The notes under the pieces: model-generated
Database searches by the model: none
The model's input: the letters and a program-made list of their open reading frames with translations, nothing else
What the model was told of the DNA's origin: nothing
Program-made: the position numbers and the translations under genes
NCBI RefSeq assembly: GCF_003353055.1
Contig: NZ_QKWJ01000003.1
Span: 124,001 to 188,000 of the forward strand
Reading direction: 5' to 3'
Source: Cupriavidus lacunae
GTDB lineage: Bacteria; Pseudomonadota; Gammaproteobacteria; Burkholderiales; Burkholderiaceae
Length of the DNA stretch: 64,000 bases
In this document: positions 39,688 to 48,120 of the stretch, one piece after another
Layout of the letters: each line of letters opens with the position of its first letter
How positions within the stretch are numbered: position 1 is the first letter of the stretch

Positions 39688-41051
39688 TGAAACCGCACCC
39701 CGTAGAACTTCGCCGGCCCGCGGTCGCGGTTGTAGCCGGGGTTGCGCACATACTGGAAGTCCGGGCTGATGCTCAGGTACTTCACCGGCTGGAAGCTGTA
39801 GTAGATCTCCAGCACCTGTTCGGGCCCGTAACGCAGCGCACCGTCACCCAGGAACGCGCCCTGCCCGCCCGCGGCCAGGTAGTTGCGGTGGTTGGGACCC
39901 AGCATGTTGACCGCCACCGCCACGCCCAGCGCATCGCGCGCCCGGCCCCACGCATCGCCCTTGAGCACGCCGCCCACCGACACCTGCCGGCCGATCTCGG
40001 TAAAGGCATAGGTCTCGGTCTTGTCGTCGGACAGGTTCGCGCGCGCGAACATCCCCAGTGAATCCGTGACCTGCTGCAGCAGCGTCACGCCCACCCCGCT
40101 CTTGGCGTGCTCGCGCCGCACGTCGGCCACGTCGGGCGCGGTGTTGTTGGCGATGCTGAAGCTGGTGGCATCGCTGAACGCGCCCATGCGCGCCTTGTTG
40201 CGGAACCACAGCAGGCGCGCGGTGCCGGGCCGGCCGGCCAGCTGGTAGCGCTTCTCCACCTCGATGATGTCGCCGTAGTGCTCGAACATGCGGGTGTCGA
40301 GCTCCAGCCCGTTGGACTCCAGCGGCTGCAGGAAGCGCCCGATGCGCGCCGACCAGCCGTCGCCGATGTATTCCAGCGACAGGCCCCAGTTATAGCCGCG
40401 CGCATCGGCCGGATAGTCGAACGCGCCGTGCGTCATGAATGACCAGTTCATGAACTGCGTGCGCGGGTCGGAGCCGAACTCGTTCTGGTCGAACACGTCC
40501 AGCACGCCGAAATTGCCCGCGGTCAGCACTACGCGCTGCCGGTCGACCGTGCGCGCGAACTGGTTGAAGTCTTCTTCGAGGGTTTCGCTGCCGCCCCCCA
40601 TGTTCCAGTTCTGCCGCAGGAAAGCGCGCGCCCGGTAGAACACCGGGTTGGTGCTGGACACCTTGGCCAGTTCGCCGTTGGGCAGGCCGCCCAGGCCGTG
40701 CAGTCCGGAAAACGGCACGCCCTGCGTGACTTCCGGGTTGAAATGGAATTCGGCGCCGCGCCACAGCTTCACTCCCAGGTCCAGCGTGGCGCTGAACGAA
40801 TAGCTCTTGGCACGTTCAGCAGCGAGGCTGTTGGGGCCGGAATACGCGGCGTTAAAGGCCGGCTTGCGCTGCCAGACGTACGTGCTCTGGCCGTGGATGG
40901 CAAACGGGCTCTCGGCCACGGCGGCCGCCTGTTCCGGTTCCGCCTGCTGCGCCAGCGCGGGCAGGCATGCGCCGCAGGCCAGCGCGGCCAGCGCGCGGCG
41001 GAAACGGACCGGGCCGCGCCCTGGCGCGGTAGAAAGTGGCGAAAACAGCAT
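39675..41051 (-). CDS. OprB-family carbohydrate-selective porin
   Basis: About 458 residues. After an export signal (RRALAALACGACLPALAQQ) the mature protein begins near QAEPEQ and looks like an outer-membrane barrel with alternating aromatic/polar strands. OprB family features include FAIHGQSTYVWQRKPAF, GLGGLPNGE, and the C-terminal PEQVLEIYYSFQPVKYLSI with RGPAKFYGVRFHGEF ending in Phe. Such porins pass sugars or related solutes. The start is uncertain: ATG at 41051 gives a long n-region, while ATG at 41108 or GTG at 41120 are open too. It is divergent from the TetR efflux operon, with the operator between them. Confidence 0.82.
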   Translation of the reverse strand: MLFSPLSTAPGRGPVRFRRALAALACGACLPALAQQAEPEQAAAVAESPFAIHGQSTYVWQRKPAFNAAYSGPNSLAAERAKSYSFSATLDLGVKLWRGAEFHFNPEVTQGVPFSGLHGLGGLPNGELAKVSSTNPVFYRARAFLRQNWNMGGGSETLEEDFNQFARTVDRQRVVLTAGNFGVLDVFDQNEFGSDPRTQFMNWSFMTHGAFDYPADARGYNWGLSLEYIGDGWSARIGRFLQPLESNGLELDTRMFEHYGDIIEVEKRYQLAGRPGTARLLWFRNKARMGAFSDATSFSIANNTAPDVADVRREHAKSGVGVTLLQQVTDSLGMFARANLSDDKTETYAFTEIGRQVSVGGVLKGDAWGRARDALGVAVAVNMLGPNHRNYLAAGGQGAFLGDGALRYGPEQVLEIYYSFQPVKYLSISPDFQYVRNPGYNRDRGPAKFYGVRFHGEF

Positions 41052-41183
41052 CGAGAACGGGTTGAGTAAGGATGTGCGGGCAACGGCGCGCTTCGGCGCC
41101 CGCAGCATAGCCAAGCCCACATGACATGTCCACCGCGCGTGTCGCCCCGGCTCGTGTGCCCAGGTGCCGAGTTGTAACCGGGC

Positions 41184-41211
41184 TTGAATTAATTAACTCA
41201 AAAATTAATAT
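41184..41211 (+). promoter_or_regulatory. Promoter and TetR-type operator of the efflux operon
   Basis: A -35 TTGAAT (41184-41189) and a -10 TAATAT (41206-41211) are separated by 16 bases. The 18-base palindrome TTGAATTAATTAACTCAA (41184-41201) overlaps the -35 and spacer and has one mismatched pair. Placement over the promoter of a TetR gene fits autorepression. It could also act on the divergent porin gene. Confidence 0.6.
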
Positions 41212-41241
41212 CGAAGCAACCCTTCCGCATTGGGTCGTCAC

Positions 41242-41949
41242 ATGCCGCGCCAACCCGCCAAACCCAGACCTTCACCGCGCCGCAGCCCCGGCCGCCCGGG
41301 TCGCCCTGAGGCCGGCCAGCCCGGCCAGCGCGAGCGCATCCTCGACGCGGCCACCGACCTGTTCTCGCGCCAGGGGGTCGCCGGCACGCCGGTCAAGGCG
41401 ATTGCCACGCAGGCCGGCGTAACGCCGGCACTGGTCCATTACTACTTCAGCGACCGCGACTTGCTGCTGGACGCCGTGGTCGAGGAAAAGCTGCAGCCGC
41501 TGGTGGCTGGCGTCTTTGCCAACGTCGCCGGCGATGCCGAGCCGATGGCGATGCTGGTCGGCATGGCTGGCCGGCTGATCCGCACCGCGGCCGCCACGCC
41601 GTGGTTTCCCGGGCTTTGGATCCGCGAAGTCGTGAGCGACGACGGCGCCCTGCGGGAGCGCGTGCTCGGCCGCTTTGCACTGCAGCGCGCCGTCGCGCTG
41701 AGCGCGCCGCTGGCGGCTGCGGTCGCGCGCGGCAAGCTCAACCGCGGCCTGGAGCCGGCGCTGGTGATGCCGTCGCTGATCGGCCTGACGCTGCTGCCGC
41801 TGGCCACCACGCATATCTGGCGCCGGCTGCCCGGCGGCGAAGCGGTCGATATCGACACAATGGTGCGGCACGTATCCGCGCTACTGACGCACGGGCTGGC
41901 CCCGGCGCCCGACGCCGGCGAGTCCAGGCTTTCTCCGGAGTCATCATGA
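41242..41949 (+). CDS. TetR family regulator (CecR/YbiH-like)
   Basis: About 235 residues. The N-terminal helix-turn-helix is visible in RILDAATDLFSRQGVAGTPV and GVTPALVHYYFSDRDLLLDA. The C-terminal domain is of the DUF1956/CecR type (MLVGMAGRLIRTAAATPWFP). In E. coli, CecR controls the ybhGFSR efflux genes, and here the regulator also heads a HlyD-ABC-permease set, so it probably represses its own operon through the palindrome 40 bases upstream. The ATG at 41242 is preceded by a Pro/Arg-rich leader typical of these proteins. The stop codon overlaps the next start as ATGA. Confidence 0.85.
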   Translation: MPRQPAKPRPSPRRSPGRPGRPEAGQPGQRERILDAATDLFSRQGVAGTPVKAIATQAGVTPALVHYYFSDRDLLLDAVVEEKLQPLVAGVFANVAGDAEPMAMLVGMAGRLIRTAAATPWFPGLWIREVVSDDGALRERVLGRFALQRAVALSAPLAAAVARGKLNRGLEPALVMPSLIGLTLLPLATTHIWRRLPGGEAVDIDTMVRHVSALLTHGLAPAPDAGESRLSPESS

Positions 41950-42926
41950 ACCACGCCCATCCCACCCGACCGCAACTGCCGGCAGCGGTGCTTGCCACGC
42001 TCGCGGCGGTGCTGCTGGTTGCCGGTTGCAGCCGTGAACGCGCCGACACCTGGCAAGGCTATGTCGAAGGCGAATTCGTCAGCGTGGCCTCGCCCTTCGC
42101 CGGACGCCTCGATACGCTGTCGGTGCAGCGCGGCCAGCAGGTCGGCCAGGGCGTCGCACTGTTCGCGCTCGAATCCGACGATGAGCGCGCCGCGCGGCAG
42201 CAGGCCGAAGACCAGCTGCGCGTGGCCGAAGCGCAGTTGCAGGACCTGAAGACCGGCAAGCGCCCGGTCGAAGTCGAGGTCAGCCGCGCCCAGCTGGCGC
42301 AGGCGCAGGCCCAGGCACAGCGCAGTGCCGCGGCCTGGCGGCGCGACCAGCGCCAGTTCGAGATCGGCGGCATTGCGCAGGCGCAGCTGGACGAATCGCG
42401 CGCGCAGGCCGGCAGCGACGCCGCGCGCGTGCGCGAGCTGCAGCGCGATATCGACGTGGCCCGGCTGCCGGGCCGCGATGCGCAGCAAGCCGCGCAGGCC
42501 GCGCAAGTGGCCGCCGCGCGCGCGGCGCTGGCGCAGGCCGAGTGGAAGCTGTCGCGCAAGACCGTGGCGACGACGCAGGCGGGCCTGGTCTACGACACGC
42601 CCTATCGCCTCGGCGAGTGGGTGCCCGCTGGCAGCCCGGTGGTGCGCATGCTGCCGCCGGGCAACGTCAAGGTGCGCTTCTACGTGCCGGAGACGGTGGT
42701 CGGCGCGTTGCGCAACGGCCAGGCCGTGCAGGTACGCTGCGACGGCTGCGCCGCGCCGGTGGCCGCCACTATCAGCTATGTCGCCAACGAGGCCGAGTAC
42801 ACGCCGCCGGTGATCTACAGCAACGAGACGCGCCGCAAGCTGGTATTCCTGGTCGAAGCGCGCCCGTCCACGACCGATGCACCCAGGCTGCGGCCGGGCC
42901 AGCCCGTCGAAGTGGTGCGCCAATGA
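41946..42926 (+). CDS. HlyD-type periplasmic adaptor lipoprotein
   Basis: About 326 residues. It begins with a lipoprotein signal ending LLVAGC, so Cys at about residue 28 should be acylated. The membrane-fusion architecture follows: a biotinyl-lipoyl half-motif (ASPFAGRLDTLSVQRGQQV), a long coiled-coil hairpin (QAEDQLRVAEAQLQDLKTGK to LAQAEWKLSRK), the second lipoyl half (AGLVYDTPYRLGEWVPAGSP) and a beta-barrel domain (VKVRFYVPETVVGAL). It links the inner-membrane ABC permease with the NodT outer-membrane channel. It is translationally coupled to the TetR gene (ATGA) and to the ATPase gene. Confidence 0.88.
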   Translation: MNHAHPTRPQLPAAVLATLAAVLLVAGCSRERADTWQGYVEGEFVSVASPFAGRLDTLSVQRGQQVGQGVALFALESDDERAARQQAEDQLRVAEAQLQDLKTGKRPVEVEVSRAQLAQAQAQAQRSAAAWRRDQRQFEIGGIAQAQLDESRAQAGSDAARVRELQRDIDVARLPGRDAQQAAQAAQVAAARAALAQAEWKLSRKTVATTQAGLVYDTPYRLGEWVPAGSPVVRMLPPGNVKVRFYVPETVVGALRNGQAVQVRCDGCAAPVAATISYVANEAEYTPPVIYSNETRRKLVFLVEARPSTTDAPRLRPGQPVEVVRQ

Positions 42927-43891
42927 ACACCAGAATGAACGGCGGCGCGGGCGGACTCGCCATCGACGTGCGCGGCCTGAACAAGCACTTTGGCGACAAG
43001 CACGTGGTCAACGACCTCAGCATGCAGGTCGCGCGCGGCGAGATCTTCGGCTTCCTCGGCCCCAACGGCAGCGGCAAGACCACGTCGATCCGCATGATGT
43101 GCGGGCTGCTGACGCCGGATTCCGGCCAGGGCACCTGCCTGGGCTACGACATCCTGACCGAGTCCGACGAGATCAAGCGCCGCGTCGGCTATATGACGCA
43201 GAAGTTCTCCTACTGGGACGACCTGTCGATCCGCGAGAACCTGGACTTCGTCGCGCGCGTCTACGGCATGCCGAACCGGCGCGAGGCGGTCGACCGCGCG
43301 CTGGAAGACCTGGGCCTGGCCACGCGCTCGGCGCAACTGGCCGGCGCGTTGTCGGGCGGCTGGAAGCAGCGGCTGGCGCTGGCGGCCAGCCTGCTGCACG
43401 AGCCCGAACTGCTGCTGCTCGACGAACCCACCGCCGGCGTGGACCCCAAGGCCCGGCGCGACTTCTGGGAGCAACTGCACCAGCTGGCCGCGCGCGGCAT
43501 CTCGGTGCTGGTCAGCACGCACTACATGGACGAGGCCGAGCGCTGCCACAAGCTGGCCTATATCGCCTACGGCAAGCTGCTGGCGCAGGGCACCGCCGAT
43601 GAAGTGGTGGCCAGCCAGAATCTGTCGACCTGGAGCGTGGAAGGCGACGACCTCGCCGCGCTGTCCGAACAACTGCAAGGCGCGCCGGGCGTGGAGCAGA
43701 CCGTGGCTTTCGGCACCGCGCTGCACGTGACCGGGCGCGATGCGCAGGCACTGGCCGATACACTCGCGCGGCTGGCCGGACCGGGCCGGCGCGTCGAAGA
43801 GACCCAGACCAGCCTGGAAGACGTGTTCATCCACATGATGAGCGGGGCCGAGGACAATATGGCGGCGCGCAAGGCCAGGGAGGCGTCATGA
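42923..43891 (+). CDS. ABC transporter ATP-binding protein (YbhF/DrrA-type)
   Basis: About 322 residues. Walker A is LGPNGSGKTTSIRMMCG, the signature is LSGGWKQRLALAASLLHEPE and Walker B is LLLLDEPTAGVDPKARR, with the switch His in STHYMDEAER. This is an ABC-2 type ATPase for export. Relative to E. coli YbhF, which has two ATPase domains, only one domain is present here. A C-terminal regulatory extension (LEDVFIHMMSGAEDN) is typical of drug exporters. The gene overlaps its neighbours by four bases on both sides. Confidence 0.93.
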   Translation: MNTRMNGGAGGLAIDVRGLNKHFGDKHVVNDLSMQVARGEIFGFLGPNGSGKTTSIRMMCGLLTPDSGQGTCLGYDILTESDEIKRRVGYMTQKFSYWDDLSIRENLDFVARVYGMPNRREAVDRALEDLGLATRSAQLAGALSGGWKQRLALAASLLHEPELLLLDEPTAGVDPKARRDFWEQLHQLAARGISVLVSTHYMDEAERCHKLAYIAYGKLLAQGTADEVVASQNLSTWSVEGDDLAALSEQLQGAPGVEQTVAFGTALHVTGRDAQALADTLARLAGPGRRVEETQTSLEDVFIHMMSGAEDNMAARKAREAS

Positions 43892-45051
43892 CAGCCGCCG
43901 CCCGCAAGCCGGCCGCGCAACCGCGCTTCTCGCTGCAGCGCTGGTGGAGCATCGTGCGCAAGGAGTTCCTGCAGCTGCGGCGCGACCGCGTCACCTTCGG
44001 CATGATCATCGGGCTGCCGATCATGCAGCTGCTGCTGTTCGGCTTTGCCATCAATACCGATCCGCGCCAACTGCCGACCGCCGTGATTGCCGCCGACCAG
44101 AGCGAATTCACGCGCTCCTTCATCGCCAGCATGGAGCAATCGACCTACTTCAGGCTGGTCGCCACGCTGCCGGACGAGCAGGCCGGGCGCGAGGCGCTGA
44201 TGAAGGGCGAGGTGCAGTTCGTGCTGACCATACCGCCCGACTTCACGCGCCGGCTACTGCGCGGCGAACGGCCCGCCCTGCTGGTCGAGGCCGATGCCAC
44301 CGATCCTTCGGCCACCGGCCAGGCCATCGCCGCGCTGCCGCAGCTGCCCTACAGCGTGGCCACGCATGACCTGAAGGGAGCGCTGGCGCCGCTTGCAGGC
44401 GGCAAGCCGCCCTTCGACGTGCAGGTGCAGCGGCTTTACAACCCGGAAGGCATCACGCAATACAACATCATTCCCGGCCTGATGGGCGTGATCCTGACGA
44501 TGACGATGGTGATGATGACCGGCCTGGCGATGACGCGCGAACGCGAGCGCGGCACCATGGAGAACCTGCTGGCCACGCCGGTACGTCCGCTCGAGGTAAT
44601 GACTGGCAAGATCGTGCCCTATATCTTCATCGGGCTGATCCAGTCGACCATCGTGCTGCTGGCCGCGCGCTGGATCTTCAGCGTGCCGTTCGTCGGCTCG
44701 GTGCTGGCGGTGTACCTGGCGGCGCTGCTGTTTATCGCGGCCAACCTGACCGTGGGTATCACGTTGTCGTCGCTGGCGCAGAACCAGTTGCAGGCGATGC
44801 AGCTGACGTTCTTTTACTTCCTGCCCAACATCCTGCTGTCCGGCTTCATGTTCCCGTTCGCCGGCATGCCGGGATGGGCACAGGTCATCGGCAATATCCT
44901 GCCGATGACATATTTCCACCGCATGGTGCGCGGCATCCTGCTCAAGGGCAACGGCTGGATCGAGCTATGGCCCAATGTGTGGCCGATGGCGCTGTTCATC
45001 GTGGTGGTGATGGCGATCGCGGTGCGCTTCTACCGCCGCACGCTGGACTGA
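43888..45051 (+). CDS. ABC-2 type export permease
   Basis: About 387 residues. A cytosolic basic N-terminus (SIVRKEFLQLRRDRVTFGM) is followed by one helix, a periplasmic domain of about 140 residues and five C-terminal helices, the usual YbhS/YbhR layout. The coupling segment is seen in GLAMTRERERGTMENLLATP and the terminal helices in LPNILLSGFMFPFAGMPGW. With the ATPase, adaptor and NodT it forms a tripartite exporter. Only one permease is encoded, so it probably works as a homodimer. The substrate is unknown. Confidence 0.92.
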   Translation: MTAAARKPAAQPRFSLQRWWSIVRKEFLQLRRDRVTFGMIIGLPIMQLLLFGFAINTDPRQLPTAVIAADQSEFTRSFIASMEQSTYFRLVATLPDEQAGREALMKGEVQFVLTIPPDFTRRLLRGERPALLVEADATDPSATGQAIAALPQLPYSVATHDLKGALAPLAGGKPPFDVQVQRLYNPEGITQYNIIPGLMGVILTMTMVMMTGLAMTRERERGTMENLLATPVRPLEVMTGKIVPYIFIGLIQSTIVLLAARWIFSVPFVGSVLAVYLAALLFIAANLTVGITLSSLAQNQLQAMQLTFFYFLPNILLSGFMFPFAGMPGWAQVIGNILPMTYFHRMVRGILLKGNGWIELWPNVWPMALFIVVVMAIAVRFYRRTLD

Positions 45052-45062
45052 AGGGATTCGCC

Positions 45063-46550
45063 ATGCAACGACTCACGCCTCTGCTTGCCGCCGCGGCACT
45101 GCTGTGCGGCTGCGCCGTCGGGCCCAACTTCCGCGCCCCTGCGCCGCCGGACGACGCCGGCTACGTGCCGGGTCCGCAGCCGGTGGCAACCGTCGCGGCC
45201 GACAGCGCCGACGCGTCGGGGCAATCCCACGCGCAAACCCTGGCCGCTGGTGCCGACGTCCCCGCGCAGTGGTGGACGCTGTTCCGCAGCCCGGGGCTGG
45301 ACGCCACCATCCGCGGCGCGCTCGACGCCAGCCCCACGCTCGCGCAGGCGCGCGCCCGGCTGCGCGAGGCGCAGGAGAATCTGGCCGCGCGCACCGGCGC
45401 GACGCGCTGGCCCGCCGTCGATGCAAAGCTGAACACCACGCGCCAGCAGGTGGATTTCCAGTCCCTGGGCATCAACGCGATTCCCAGCCCCGGCCCGTTC
45501 ACGCTGTACGGCGCCACGGTGCAGGTCTCTTATGTGCTCGACCTGTTCGGCGGCCAGCGGCGCGAGCTGGAGGGGCTGCAGGCCGCGGTGGACTACCAGC
45601 GCTATGAACTGGAAGCCGCGCGCCTGGCGCTGGCCGCCAACGTGGCCACCGCGGCCATCCGCGAAGCCGGCCTGCGCGCGCAACTGGCCGATACGGTCGC
45701 AGTGGCGACGGCCCAGCAGCGCCAGCTTGGCATCACCGAAGAGCGCTTGCGTGCGGGCGGCGTCGCGCGTGTCGACGTGCAGCGCCAGCGTGCCGAGCTT
45801 GCGCAAACCCAGGCGCTGGTGCCGGCCCTGCAGCGCCAGCTCGATGCCACGCGGCACCAGCTCGCGGTCTACACGGGCCAGACCCCGGCCTCGGCCACGC
45901 TGCCCGAATTCCGCCTCGACGAACTGCACCTGCCCGACACGTTGCCGGTCAGCCTGCCCGCCACGCTGGCGCGCCGCCGGCCCGATATCCGTGCGGCCGA
46001 GGCCCTCCTGCACCAGGCCTCGGCCAATATCGGCGTGGCTACCGCCAATCTCTATCCGCAGGTCACGCTGAGCGCCAGCGGCGGTACCCAAGCCACCGCG
46101 GCGCGCGACCTGTTCAGCAGCCTGAACGTATGGAGCCTGGCTGCGGGACTGGTGCAGCCTGTATTCCGGGGCGGCGAACTGCAGGCGCGCAAACGCGCGG
46201 CGGAAGCGGCGTATGAGCAATCGCTGGCTGCGTATCGGCAAGCCGTGCTGCAGGGCCTCCAGAACGTGGCCGACTCACTGCGCGCGCTCGAGGCGGACGC
46301 CGCCGCGCTGCGCGAACGCGCCGACAGCGCGCGGCAGGCGCGCGATACGCTGGCGGTGGTGTCGGAGCAATACCGGCTCGGCGGCGTCAGCCAGCTGACG
46401 GTGCTGGATGCCGAACGGCAGTCGCACCAGGCCTCGCTGGAACTGGCGCAGGCACGCGCCGACCGGCTGGCGGATTCGGCGGCGTTGATGCAGGCGCTGG
46501 GGGGTGGGTGGTGGGACGAGCCAGCGCAGCCCGAGGCGGCCATGCGCTGA
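45063..46550 (+). CDS. NodT-type outer-membrane efflux lipoprotein
   Basis: About 495 residues. The lipoprotein signal is LLAAAALLCGC, followed by the typical AVGPNFRAPAPP. Two outer-membrane factor repeats are visible, each with a long helical hairpin; RRPDIRAAEALLHQASANIG is a hallmark of NodT/OprM. It makes the trimeric exit channel of the export system. The ATG at 45063 is 11 bases after the permease stop codon; it is the last gene of the operon and converges with the aminotransferase gene. Confidence 0.94.
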   Translation: MQRLTPLLAAAALLCGCAVGPNFRAPAPPDDAGYVPGPQPVATVAADSADASGQSHAQTLAAGADVPAQWWTLFRSPGLDATIRGALDASPTLAQARARLREAQENLAARTGATRWPAVDAKLNTTRQQVDFQSLGINAIPSPGPFTLYGATVQVSYVLDLFGGQRRELEGLQAAVDYQRYELEAARLALAANVATAAIREAGLRAQLADTVAVATAQQRQLGITEERLRAGGVARVDVQRQRAELAQTQALVPALQRQLDATRHQLAVYTGQTPASATLPEFRLDELHLPDTLPVSLPATLARRRPDIRAAEALLHQASANIGVATANLYPQVTLSASGGTQATAARDLFSSLNVWSLAAGLVQPVFRGGELQARKRAAEAAYEQSLAAYRQAVLQGLQNVADSLRALEADAAALRERADSARQARDTLAVVSEQYRLGGVSQLTVLDAERQSHQASLELAQARADRLADSAALMQALGGGWWDEPAQPEAAMR

Positions 46551-46559
46551 TGGCGCCAG

Positions 46560-47756
46560 TCAGCGTCCGATGAATTCGCGCAGGCGCCGCACGCCCTCGT
46601 CCAACCTTGCCGGATCGCAGGCATAGCACCAGCGCACGAACCCCTCGCCCTCGTCGCCGAACGCGCTGCCGGGCGCCAGCCCGAGCCGGGCGTCCCGCAC
46701 CAGCTGCTTGCACAGCGCCAGGCTGTCGCCCGCGCCCGGCAGACGGAAGAACACGTACATGGCCCCTTCCGGCGCGTGGGCATCCACACCCGGCACTGCC
46801 GACAACGCGCCAACCAGGTGATCGCGGGCTGCGCGCAGCCGCTGCACCAGTCCGCGCGTGAAGGATTCGCCTGCGCGCACCGCCAGGACGCCCGCTTCCT
46901 GCACGAACGAGGGCGCGCACGAGGTGTTGTACTCGATCAGCTTGCCGAGATCGTCCGTCATCGACGCCGGCAAGACCATCCAGCCAAGCCGCCAGCCCGT
47001 CATCAGCCAGGCCTTGGAGAAAGAGTTGACGTGGATGACGCGCTCCTCGCGCGAAGCGATATCGAGAAAGGACGGCGCGGTGCGGCTCTCGCCACCGCCC
47101 GCTTCATCGCCGTAGTAAAGGCGCTCATAAACCTCGTCGGCAATGATCCAGATGCCGTGGCGGCGGCAATGGTCCAGCACGACCCGCTGCGCGGCGCGCG
47201 GCATCACCCAGCCAGTGGGATTGTTGGGCGAGTTGACCATCAGCGCGCGCGTGCCGGGAGTCAGCGCCGCCAGCAGCTTGCTGACGTCGAGCGTCCAGCC
47301 ATGCGGACCATAGTCCAGCGAAACGGTTTCGACCGTGGCACCGAGGATCTTTGGAATCTCGACCAGGTTCGGCCATAGCGGCGTCACCGCCACCACCCGG
47401 TCGCCCGGGCCGGTCACCAGTTGCGCAGCCAGCATCAGCCCGTTGACGCCGGCACTGGTAACAGCCACGTTCTCCATGGGTGTCGCACCGTGCAAAGCGC
47501 TGGCGTAATCGGCCAGCGCACTGCGCAGTGGTGCGATACCGAGATTGTGTGTGTAGAAGGTAGCGCCATTCGCCAGCGCGCGCGCCGCGGCATCGCGGAT
47601 GAAATCCGGCGTGGCCTGGTCGGATTCGCCGAACCAGAACGGCAGGACGTCGGGCAGACCGATGCCGGCATTGGCCACTTCGCGGATGCGGGAGGCCCGC
47701 AGGTGGCGGACGGTGTCGCGGGCTTGGGGAATATTCAAGTCGGGACTTGCGGGCAT
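46560..47756 (-). CDS. Class I/II PLP-dependent aminotransferase
   Basis: About 398 residues, fold-type I. The PLP lysine sits in HVNSFSKAWLMTGWRLGWMV; the motif NSPNNPTGWVMP and the cofactor-binding DEVYERLYYGD are clear, and the C-terminal Arg for the substrate carboxylate is in EGEGFVRWCYAC. Relatives include aspartate and aromatic aminotransferases and alanine/valine types; the exact substrate is not decided by sequence. The ATG at 47756 opens MPASPDLNIPQARDTVRHL. It stands alone, convergent with the NodT gene. Confidence 0.9.
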   Translation of the reverse strand: MPASPDLNIPQARDTVRHLRASRIREVANAGIGLPDVLPFWFGESDQATPDFIRDAAARALANGATFYTHNLGIAPLRSALADYASALHGATPMENVAVTSAGVNGLMLAAQLVTGPGDRVVAVTPLWPNLVEIPKILGATVETVSLDYGPHGWTLDVSKLLAALTPGTRALMVNSPNNPTGWVMPRAAQRVVLDHCRRHGIWIIADEVYERLYYGDEAGGGESRTAPSFLDIASREERVIHVNSFSKAWLMTGWRLGWMVLPASMTDDLGKLIEYNTSCAPSFVQEAGVLAVRAGESFTRGLVQRLRAARDHLVGALSAVPGVDAHAPEGAMYVFFRLPGAGDSLALCKQLVRDARLGLAPGSAFGDEGEGFVRWCYACDPARLDEGVRRLREFIGR

Positions 47757-47822
47757 GGGGGTTCCTCGGCCAGGCAGTGAATGGGAAGAGTACCGGAAAG
47801 CCGCGCCGATTGCCGGTCCCCT

Positions 47823-48089
47823 CTACCTGGCGGGGTAGCCAAGCCCGTCACGGGCGCCGCCGTCGTTATCGCGCGCAGCGCCGCCCGGCCGGAGTTTCAG
47901 GCCAAAGCCGCCTCGCGCCTGCCCGTCGTTTGCCGGCCGCAACGCGTACTGCTCCGAACGCTCCGGTCTTGCCGCCTGCGGGGCCGATGCCGGACCGCGG
48001 ACGTGGGCCGAAGCGCCGCCGGAAGCCGCAGCGGCAGCCGAGGCTGCTTGCCACGTCAGCAGCAGCGAAATGAGAAGTCGAGGAATCAC
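47823..48089 (-). CDS. Small putative secreted protein at the end of the pilin operon
   Basis: About 88 residues from a GTG start at 48089. The N-terminus reads like a signal peptide (IPRLLISLLLTWQAASAAAA), and the mature part is polar, rich in Gly, Ala, Arg and Pro with no recognised domain. It lies 31 bases downstream of the pilin-InlB gene stop codon on the same strand, so it could belong to that operon. No good ribosome site is visible. The function is unknown and the call is tentative. Confidence 0.4.
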   Translation of the reverse strand: MIPRLLISLLLTWQAASAAAAASGGASAHVRGPASAPQAARPERSEQYALRPANDGQARGGFGLKLRPGGAARDNDGGARDGLGYPAR

Positions 48090-48120
48090 ATGAGGATTTC
48101 AATAACCCATTTGCGCAGAG

